64,000 bases of DNA from Neoscytalidium dimidiatum (Eukaryota; Ascomycota; Dothideomycetes; Botryosphaeriales; Botryosphaeriaceae), in contig CM074706.1 of assembly GCA_037367355.1 (NCBI GenBank), forward strand, positions 1,240,001 through 1,304,000, written 5' to 3'. Under the pieces are notes generated by a model. The model ran no database searches and had not been told where the DNA came from. It saw nothing but the letters and a program-made list of their open reading frames with translations. Both the position numbers and the translations under genes were made by a program. The first letter of the stretch is position 1; the number at the start of each line of letters is the position of its first letter. Below, in pieces: positions 56,395-64,000 of the stretch.

Positions 56395-56853
56395 CATCAG
56401 GAGGCTCAATGGTCATTGAGGGGTTAGAGAAGCTCCAGAGATCCTCAGGGATATTGTTCTATGCGCCAGGGCTCACATCGCTGAATACGTCGTCGGATAC
56501 ATAAATCGGTTTGGTCGATTCAGACTGGTGGTGGAGGTGGATGAGCGGGCGCATAGTTCGACGTGAACGCGTGCTTTTGGTTAATGCTTACAAGATCTTC
56601 GCTTCCACTTTACGCATCTGACTCCCAGCATGCGAACTGCTCTGTACATTGAAATGCGTAGAATTGTCAAATGGAGAATATGCGGAGCGCTACGACGCAG
56701 CGCACGGTTGTTTGACTAAGCGATGTTCCCCCACTCTCCTTCCATGACTCATACGACGTTACCACTACACAATTGGTATTTAGGATGCTGCAGAATGCAT
56801 ACAATTTAGCACTTCGAAACCTCACCCGTATCAATAGATCTCATTATAGCACC
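56395..56853. other. Intergenic region before the dehydrogenase gene
   Basis: 3' region of the amine oxidase locus and promoter of the next gene. No other feature. Confidence 0.5.
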
Positions 56854-58066
56854 ATGCCGCAGCCCTCATCTCAAAAGCTTGGATGGATAGGTAACCTAGC
56901 CTCGTCTTTCTTTTCACATTCAGCGTGAAAATTTATCATCCAGAACCCGACAGCTTTGTTCCAAATATAAGACTCACCCAGACTAATTCATGCAGGGCTT
57001 GGCTCAATGGGCCTTGCTATGGCCACAAATCTCCAAAAGCACATCCAGTCCATCGGCGCGCCCAACCTCCATTTCACAAACCGCACATTATCCTGCGGCG
57101 ACTCTTTGCGGAAACAGCATGCCATTCCCTGCGCAGATGTTGCCAGCCTCGTCGCCAGCTCCGGCATCATCTTCATCTCTCTTAGCGACGACGCCGCATT
57201 GACTGCCACCGTGGACTCCATCCTCAACCATGAAAAAGCCGGCAGTAGCATAGCTGGCAAGATCTTCGTAGACACGACTACCGTACATCCTGACACCTCC
57301 TCCAAGGTAGCCACCGCCCTAACCGCAAAGGGCGCCAAGTTCGTAGCTGCGCCCGTATTTGGAGCGAGTCCGGTAGCCGCTAAAGGACAGCTGCTCTTCA
57401 TCTTGGCTGGACCTGATGATGCAGTGGATGCTATCAGTCCGTATCTCGTCGGAGTGATGGCGAGAGGCGTCATTCGGCTTGGCGAGGATGTGCGGCAATC
57501 CAGCATGCTGAAGACCGCGGGGTGAGTAGTTTCAATATTTACCTTGTTCACGCAGACTACTAGTGGCTTGAACCGATGCTGATTGCTGCGGGGGACAGAA
57601 ATTTCATTACAGCAGGGATGATGGAGCTGATCTCTGAGGCGCACGTTTTTGCGGAGAAGACGGGATTGGGCAGTGGGGCGATGGAAGCTCTGATCGAGCA
57701 GCAGTATGGGCCGCTGGCACACACGATGTCTCGGCGGTTGACGACGGGCGCTTTTATGCCACCTGCAGGTAGGGCGACGGATGTTTCTTCTTCTCAGCGC
57801 GGAGTCTAACGGTCAGCACAGATGAAAGACCATGGTCGGATTTGAATCTTGCTTTGAAAGACGTTGGGCATGGGATCACATGTGCAGAGCAATCAGGGTC
57901 AAGGCTGGATGTTGCGGAAGTGGCATTCAAACATTTGCAAGAAGCAAAAAAGTTTTCTGATGAGAAAGGGCGGTCCCTTGACTCGTCGTCCATGTTTGGC
58001 GCTCTGAGGCAGCAGGCGGGCCTATCTTTCGAAACAGATTTGGTAAAGGCAAGAGACAAGCAGTAG
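56854..58066 (+). CDS. 3-hydroxyisobutyrate dehydrogenase-like / beta-hydroxyacid dehydrogenase (325 aa)
   Basis: Four exons: 56854-56890, 56996-57521, 57599-57768, 57822-58066; introns of 105, 77 and 53 bases, all phases consistent. The first intron splits the dinucleotide-binding motif, which after splicing reads LGWIGLGSMGLAMATNL (residues 9-25). Then come FISLSDDAALTATVDS, KIFVDTTTVHPDTS and KFVAAPVFGASPVAAKGQL. The catalytic-lysine segment MLKTAGNFITAGMMELISEA and the C-terminal helical domain (DLNLALKDVGHG) follow. The family reduces or oxidises short hydroxyacids and semialdehydes with NAD(P). Members act in valine and amine catabolism or as glyoxylate/succinic-semialdehyde reductases. 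The neighbouring amine oxidase and SDR fit a catabolic setting. Precise substrate is unknown. Confidence 0.9.
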
Positions 58067-58261
58067 TAGCACGTCATCTGTGTGAGACACATCGGAAAAA
58101 TTTACATAGTAATTATATACCGCCAACGACTCGCGAATGGCGATGTGGAGTACAAATTCCAGTACTAATTTGTAAACCAACATGCATTGAGGTGGGACTA
58201 CAAGAAGTCTATTCCATGTCCTGGAGCGATGGCTCCTTGTTGGGTATAGTCTAGATGTACA

Positions 58262-59251
58262 TCACAGCTTCAGCGTGAACTGGCAGAAAAATGGATCCTC
58301 CTCAAACTTCTGCTTCTGAGCAATCATCTCGTCAACGTCCCAGCTCGACCAAACGAACCTTCCCTTGAGGAACTCTGCCGCCGGACTTGCTAACCAGACC
58401 GCAAATCCCTCTGGTAAACTCTCATCATCCCAAGCGTTAGCTTCATCAGTAAGACCGAGCTTACGGCTGGCGGGCGACAATATTACTCCTGGATTGAAGC
58501 TGTGGATCCGAATCGGCGATCCCGCGAGCTGGTCCACCTCTGTCTGGAGATGTTGGAGCATATGGGTAATGGCCAGCTTGGTTCCGCCGTACAACGCCTG
58601 ACCCGGAAGTTTCATGTAAACTCCGCCTGAGCTCACATCAAGCACGATCTTCTCGCGAGTGGGAGCCTTCACGCCGGTAGTATCCTTTACCGGTCCGACC
58701 AATGGCGTCAAGGGAATGGCTGGGATCTCGGGCTCGAGGAAACTGCGGACGAGATTCAAGTTGCCCATAACATTTGTGTCGAACGCCTCTTGGATGAGTT
58801 TCGGATCAAACTCTAGAGTGGTGACACCTTGATTCATCATGGCTGCGCTGGTAACCAGGATATCGGCGTCGTCGGCTTGACCCTCCGCACTCAAACGCTT
58901 CCGGATTTGGTCAAAGACGGATTTGGTGCCCTCATTGTCGCGGATATTGACGCAATACGTCCAAACATTGGTTTTGCTTCCTGCTTGTGCGATTTCGGCG
59001 CGCAGTTGCGGAGCGCTTTCGTCCAGAGCTTCTTGTCGTCGGGCGATGAGGACGACCGTTGCCGCTCCCGCCTTGGCAAATCCACGGGCTATGAGATACC
59101 CGATTCCGCTAGCGCCGCCGCTAACCACCACAGTCTTGCCGGCTGCGGAGTTGGCTGGATTGGTAGGGTCGATAGCGGGATATTGGGTGCGGTGGTGTGT
59201 CTTTGTCAGAGGCTTGTACCTCGCCGCGATGGTGGCACCGATGTCGCTCAT
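58262..59251 (-). CDS. Short-chain dehydrogenase/reductase (329 aa)
   Basis: Single exon with ATG at 59251 (MSDIGATIAARYKPLTK). Classical SDR features: cofactor motif KTVVVSGGASGIGYLIARGF with GGASGIG at 45-51, a TSAAM segment in place of NNAG at about 134-138, catalytic Ser207/Ser208 in LDVSSGGVYMKL, and Tyr221-GGT-Lys225. A polar N-terminal extension of about 38 residues precedes the fold. The family oxidises alcohols or reduces carbonyls with NAD(P)H. Convergent with the hydroxyacid dehydrogenase, 195 bases between stops. Substrate cannot be told from sequence. Confidence 0.92.
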   Translation of the reverse strand: MSDIGATIAARYKPLTKTHHRTQYPAIDPTNPANSAAGKTVVVSGGASGIGYLIARGFAKAGAATVVLIARRQEALDESAPQLRAEIAQAGSKTNVWTYCVNIRDNEGTKSVFDQIRKRLSAEGQADDADILVTSAAMMNQGVTTLEFDPKLIQEAFDTNVMGNLNLVRSFLEPEIPAIPLTPLVGPVKDTTGVKAPTREKIVLDVSSGGVYMKLPGQALYGGTKLAITHMLQHLQTEVDQLAGSPIRIHSFNPGVILSPASRKLGLTDEANAWDDESLPEGFAVWLASPAAEFLKGRFVWSSWDVDEMIAQKQKFEEDPFFCQFTLKL

Positions 59252-60286
59252 CTTATGGTTTGCTGGTGGAAATTTGATGTGTGTATGATTTGAATGCGCA
59301 AATCAGACAGTGTAGCTGTTGGTCTAAGTTACTTCGGATGCGTATGCTTCTTATATCAGACTACGTGAAAATCGACATCCCGAAAAGACTTGTCCGATGA
59401 CCTAGGGCAGTCCCAACATTACCAATCACGCTTCAATAACGCACACTGTTTTCGGAATTGATAGAGGTTGAATGCATGTTCGTATTCGGCTCTCGCATTT
59501 CCCTTCTGCGACCGATTAGGCCCAGAAAAGTCACTCCTCCGAAATTCGTCCACTTTACAAATGACGCCCACAATCGCCCCTAACCATGCTTCTGCGTAGC
59601 CATTAGCGTGTCGCGGAAATTCTGGATGTTGCCTTGATAGGATACCGGCATCTGCGATACTTCGTAGTAGTTCACTACCGGAAATGTTACTCTCAGCGAC
59701 CTATTCTGTTCGGACGATCGTCGGAAGCAAGGCAATTCATCCGGCACAATTCAGCGGAAGCATTATCTGATCGCCAAATCTAAAGCGGCCAATTTTGCGT
59801 CAGCCCAGACGAACGGACCGGTCTTGAGAATCTTGGGTATGCAGAGTCAAAGTAGTAATACTGACGTAATTGTCAGTAACATGTTCTGATACGTACACCC
59901 TGACGACTGCTTTGACTACCCAGCTAAAATCAGCTTTTGCTTTTTCAGTTGTTACAAAGTGACAGCACAGCATTTGAAGTATTGATAGCTTTGTAGAGAA
60001 TAATGACACATTTTCTCATGATTTATTAAATCATGCTTGAAACTTTTACTTGACGCAATGTAACTTTCTGATATATTTTCTGCGGTAGGTAACCAGAAAA
60101 AAAAAAAAAAAAACTACGGAGTTGTCCAGATGTCTACCGTTGATCGAAGTGACTCAATATCCTTCAGAACAGCTTTGAGCAGTACAGATTGTCCATAACC
60201 CACAGTTCCGTGCTTTCAACATGGGCCCAAGAGGTTGGAAAAGGCTATTACCCTTTCGCCATGCACGAGCTGATTCGGGTCTCTGT
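59252..60286. other. Intergenic, SDR promoter and 3' region of the small peptide gene
   Basis: Mostly AT-rich; poly-A tract at about 60098-60113. No gene supported. Confidence 0.45.
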
Positions 60287-60644
60287 TTACTGCTTGTTCT
60301 TTCTCAGATGTTAGTACTAGTGGTTGAAATATGTTCTTGCAATACTTACCTTCCAGCCAGTAGATGGGGGCCCGCTGCCGGACGAAGGCCAGCCGAAGCC
60401 AAAGCCGGAGCATGTGTTGCCCCAGCAGTTACAGTTGGTATTGCAACGTGCTTGGTGGTGGAGTCCAACCCCAGTTGGGTGGCAATCCGTTGGTATCTTT
60501 ACCATCGGTGCCAACAGACCGCTTCACGGCGTCACGGAATTCCTCTCGTCGGGCTAGCTTCTGACTACCACCGGCGGGGTCATTCGCGGCAGCAAGAGCA
60601 GTGCTGAGACCAGCAAGAATAAAGAAAATGTTCGAGAGATACAT
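60287..60644 (-). CDS. Secreted cysteine-rich peptide precursor with Kex2-like site (81 aa)
   Basis: Model on the minus strand: exons 60644-60503 and 60450-60350, then a third exon holding only the stop (TAA at 60289-60287) after an intron with GTAAGT, TACTAAC and CAG. The first intron is 52 bases (GTAAAG, CCAAG). The precursor starts with a signal peptide (MYLSNIFFILAGLSTALA). The pro-region has RR at 32-33 and KR at 41-42. The part after KR is 39 residues with Cys at 50, 54, 56 and 61 (RCNTNCNCWGNTC) and a Gly/Ser/Pro-rich tail. This layout suits a Kex2-processed secreted peptide. If the first intron is retained, a 71-residue cysteine-free form results (ending STLQYQL). I recognise no family. 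Splicing of the last exon is the weakest point. Confidence 0.55.
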
Positions 60645-63600
60645 GGTGATTTGTTATGGAGAATAAATAAGATCTGCCAGTACCAGGATGAGAAGATTGG
60701 AAAATGAGTTGTTGTTAATGGCGGCAGAAAAGGATGTTCTTGCGTGCTCACCTTATATACCTTCCGGTGGCTTTATATCGGGATTTTAATCAGTCTTCTC
60801 GACCATTGCAACGCCGTCGGTCATCGGAGGCTCCCGTGCTCATCTCAGAGCCAAGGGAAGCTAATATTTACTTCCGCCAACTCCGAGCCTGTGAAACCCG
60901 CTTTAAATTTCAGTATACTGAAATCGGGAGAGGCTCAAATTGATCGAGAGAGTCTCGTTGTGCGACATTTCGATCTCAAAAGCACTAGCAGTCATGATCT
61001 TAGGGTGGAAGCGATTCGGTCGCTTAGATGACGGTTACCGAATTCGGTTAGCTCGAAGTTATCAGCAAAACTTACTCTGTCAATGGCTGAGGAAACTTTC
61101 TCTCGCCTTAGGTAGCCTTTGATTGGCCGCTTTGGATCTATCATCTCAGTTAGTGCTCAACGGAGGAGCCAGGTAACTGGCGGAGCGGCTCGTGTTGGTA
61201 GCTAAGTTTAGTACCCGGCCGTTGCCGCCGCCAGGAGTTACTTCTCTTGGGCGGAGAGTTTCCTTACCGCCCATGCCTCATTTCTATGCCCCACAACGGC
61301 GATCCGTCTTTTCGCCTTCTGCATTGCACCTTGTTTGTCATGTCCACACTCAAAAATCCGAGAGTTGCATAATTTCCCCTGCTCAACCTCCTCGCACCCT
61401 TAGGATTCTCTCGCCACTTTCATCTATGCTTTGGCCATCACCACCAGCTCAGCATGATAATTCAAATTCACTTAACAGCACCCAACTTGTTGATGATGTT
61501 CTTACTCTAAGCACATTTCTCTTTTCTTAGAGGACTTTGTATCACTTTGCAGAGAATTATGGTGTGGCTGGACTCGAAAACAGTCTGTTTCACAACCTTC
61601 TAATCTTTCGATGATCATAAATGACAACCTATGGTAGCTTTCTTTGTTCCAGAGATGACCATAAGATCGGATCTTCCAGTTCAGCCTCTTGCGCGGACAG
61701 AAAAACTGAGTCACGTATCATCTAAACTATCATTGATCTGTACGAGACTTGGACTTCTGGCAGTTACACCATAGCAGGAATCTTTGAGAGATAAGGACGT
61801 CAGGCTTGGGTTGGCTCCATCAGAATGTTTCCCATCAGCTCTCTAGTAATTTCCGTTCTGAGTCTCGACCTCTGCAAGACGAGCATTGTGCCTGAAAAAC
61901 GGCCCTTTCATTTCTGATACTTATAATCTACCTTTCTCAGCGGGAGGGTGAGATGCCTTCGGACCGAATGGACGATTTTTGGTACATTAGACATGCCATC
62001 GTGAGTTTCTTCGTCATTATTGCATGCCGCAGTGGCTTAGCTTGTAAGACTGCCTTCTAGATTTCCTGGTGGCCGGTGTCTAAAAGCTTAATAGATTACG
62101 CCATACTCTTGTTCCAAGCCGAATGTCCGGTGATGCTTGATCACTCACGTATTCAGGTACATTCTTATTCTGCAATAGTGACGATCTATTCATAGTATGA
62201 TACCTGCAATGTTGGGTTTCACCGAAATTACTTTCGACAGAGTTCTTCAAAGTCAGTTTATTTGATGACAGACCCTTTCACTTTATGAAATCGCCCCGCA
62301 ACAGGATCTGTTTTCGCTGCTCTTCTTCCACAGTCGATAGGTTCAGCTCTCTAAACGACTCTTAACATTCAAAGATTCATGTTGTTCAATGTGACACGGA
62401 AGTAACAGCTTTCAATTGCGACTACCATGATCTTCCAAGCCCCCCATATGCAGACCCAGCGGCCCTTCAACATTGATATCATTGACAACAATACATTTAT
62501 GAAGCTTTTAGTGGATCCCCTAATATCGGGTCTTTTACATTTTAACTATTAACCACTCTCTTACTTGAAGATCCTCGATTCACTCATAGGACAAGACTTG
62601 CCAAGTAGCGAAAGTCAAGAGAAAATTTGAATCGAAGGTGTACACAGAAGTGTTACTACTGTATTCCCTTTAGCTATGAGCGCTGTCATATACACGTTAT
62701 TACGTTCAAGCTTGGTCTACAGGAATAGATCCAGCGACAGGAAATGGCCTTGACGGAAGAGGTCAGGATAATTACTGGCATAGCTTTAATTCATTCTCTG
62801 GTTCGATTTGCTCAAACACAGCCTAGTGGCCAGTCCATAGTAGATTGCTTACATAGATGCCTTCATGCTTCCTAGGGGAAAGATTATCAATTTTCAAGTA
62901 GAATATCTTAACCCTATGCCAATTGACCGCATAATAAATGTGAGAAACTTCTCACCAACGGTTAATCCAACGCGGTGTTCAATTCGTCCGGCCTACCCAA
63001 CGAGCAAAACTGCTCTGGCTCGATATTCCTCACCGTCACGGCCTTGCTACGATGCCTCCCAAAGCTGTTAGTCGATCTTCGGCTGCCATGGGGGATGCTA
63101 TGAGGGCAATGGAATGCAATGGAGATAAAAATAGTTTTTCTATCCCTGGTCTTATAACCGACAAAAGTACTCTTACCCCGCTCCGGAACTGACTAATCTG
63201 TACGCAAGATGATCCTTTGAGTCGTGCAGCATGTTCGTGGCCTTGCTTGCAACGTCTCATGTATGTACATCAATCAAATCTTGACGAACAACTGGGTAGC
63301 GATTTTCAAATGTCTTGGCCTGACTGCAAAACCCATTTCGGAGCAACGAACCACTATATCATCTGTAACATTTGTCTCTGATTCCTTGATGCAGTATGGT
63401 AACTGATAGGTCCTCCAACCGTATCACGAAAGCTATTCTAATATTTCCAAAATCAAAGCTTAACCCAGAAGGGCTTTAAATGTATGTTGCATTAGGCCCC
63501 CAGCTGGTCGATGGACGAGCCGGCCCGACAAGCAATCCGCCAAGGAAATGACGATATGCCGTGCAACCAATAATTCTGCAGCGTAAAAAGGTAGACCTAT

Positions 63601-64000
63601 CACAAATGGTGTTCATAGTAGTGAATGCACGCGTAGAAGTTCAATTCAGTGCTTATCTAGACATACAGGTTTATCAAGAGGTTAGGGAGGCGGGCAGGTT
63701 TTCTGCCGTGCCCTGGTTCAAGGTCGTGAAAGAACTTAAATATTATCCTACCGCTGGCGAGGGTTTCACACTCAGCAAGTTTTGGCGTGAGTGGATAGAT
63801 TACCTGTTACTGTAGCGACTAGTAATACTTGTAGTATCTGGAAATGCTCTGCTGCTTTTGTATGTCCATGAACATTCGGGCTCACCTTACCCCGCTGGCG
63901 TGTGCTACATAAGCATGCGGCCTCTCATTGATCTAGTTCCTAAGACTTTGATTTGCGGACGTGCTGCAAGCTTCCATGAGCGCTATGTTCAAAACAGTAG
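60645..64000. other. Terminal 3.3 kb, no gene supported
   Basis: AT-rich sequence with frames below 115 codons. The left end is the promoter of the small peptide gene. No family match, tRNA or transposon feature was recognised up to the window edge. Confidence 0.4.

Noticed and set aside
62025..62095. tRNA-like sequence (GGCTTAGCTTGTAAGACTGCC)
   Set aside because: No B-box GGTTCRANTCC and no acceptor-stem pairing; not a tRNA.

Overview
The window is nuclear DNA of a filamentous ascomycete (Pezizomycotina). Genes are split by short introns of about 40-120 bases with GTRNGY donors, CTAAC-like branch sites and YAG acceptors. Typical Pezizomycotina families are present: a HET-domain protein, a PaxM-type FAD monooxygenase, a fungal BTB protein, PTPA/Rrd2, Use1, epsilon-COP and an Hyr1-type glutathione peroxidase. 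Dothideomycetes is a reasonable guess, but nothing seen proves the class. No rRNA, tRNA, CRISPR or intact transposon was recognised. All splice models were made by eye from reading frame, phase and splice-site consensus.

Layout. 0-8 kb: two distantly similar multi-pass membrane proteins with large ectodomains flank a truncated zinc alcohol dehydrogenase. 8-11.3 kb: an UNC-93-like transporter and a TauD-family dioxygenase diverge from one 637-base promoter. 12-24 kb: a conserved housekeeping block holds PTPA (Rrd2), glutathione peroxidase with a possible mitochondrial form, a C2H2 zinc-finger regulator behind a 3.7-kb upstream region, the SNARE Use1 and epsilon-COP. 24-38 kb is accessory: a sulfotransferase relic, an orphan FAD monooxygenase, a HET protein, and two divergent membrane-anchored fucose-lectin-like paralogs, one of them frameshifted. 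A 57-residue secreted protein follows. 43-44.4 kb: an Old Yellow Enzyme. 44.4-54 kb is gene-poor, with relics of DUF6594 and DUF7730 families and one BTB gene with lysine-rich repeats. 54-60.7 kb: a copper amine oxidase that has lost the segment just before its cofactor tyrosine, a 3-hydroxyisobutyrate-dehydrogenase-like enzyme, a short-chain dehydrogenase and a Kex2-type secreted cysteine-rich peptide. The last 3.3 kb holds no gene I can support.

How genes may work together. The transporter/dioxygenase pair could be a small import-and-oxidise unit. The amine oxidase, hydroxyacid dehydrogenase and SDR could be remnants of an amine or aldehyde catabolic group. The HET gene, lectin-like pair, small secreted proteins and several decayed genes mark the right two thirds as fast-turnover accessory sequence next to a stable housekeeping block.
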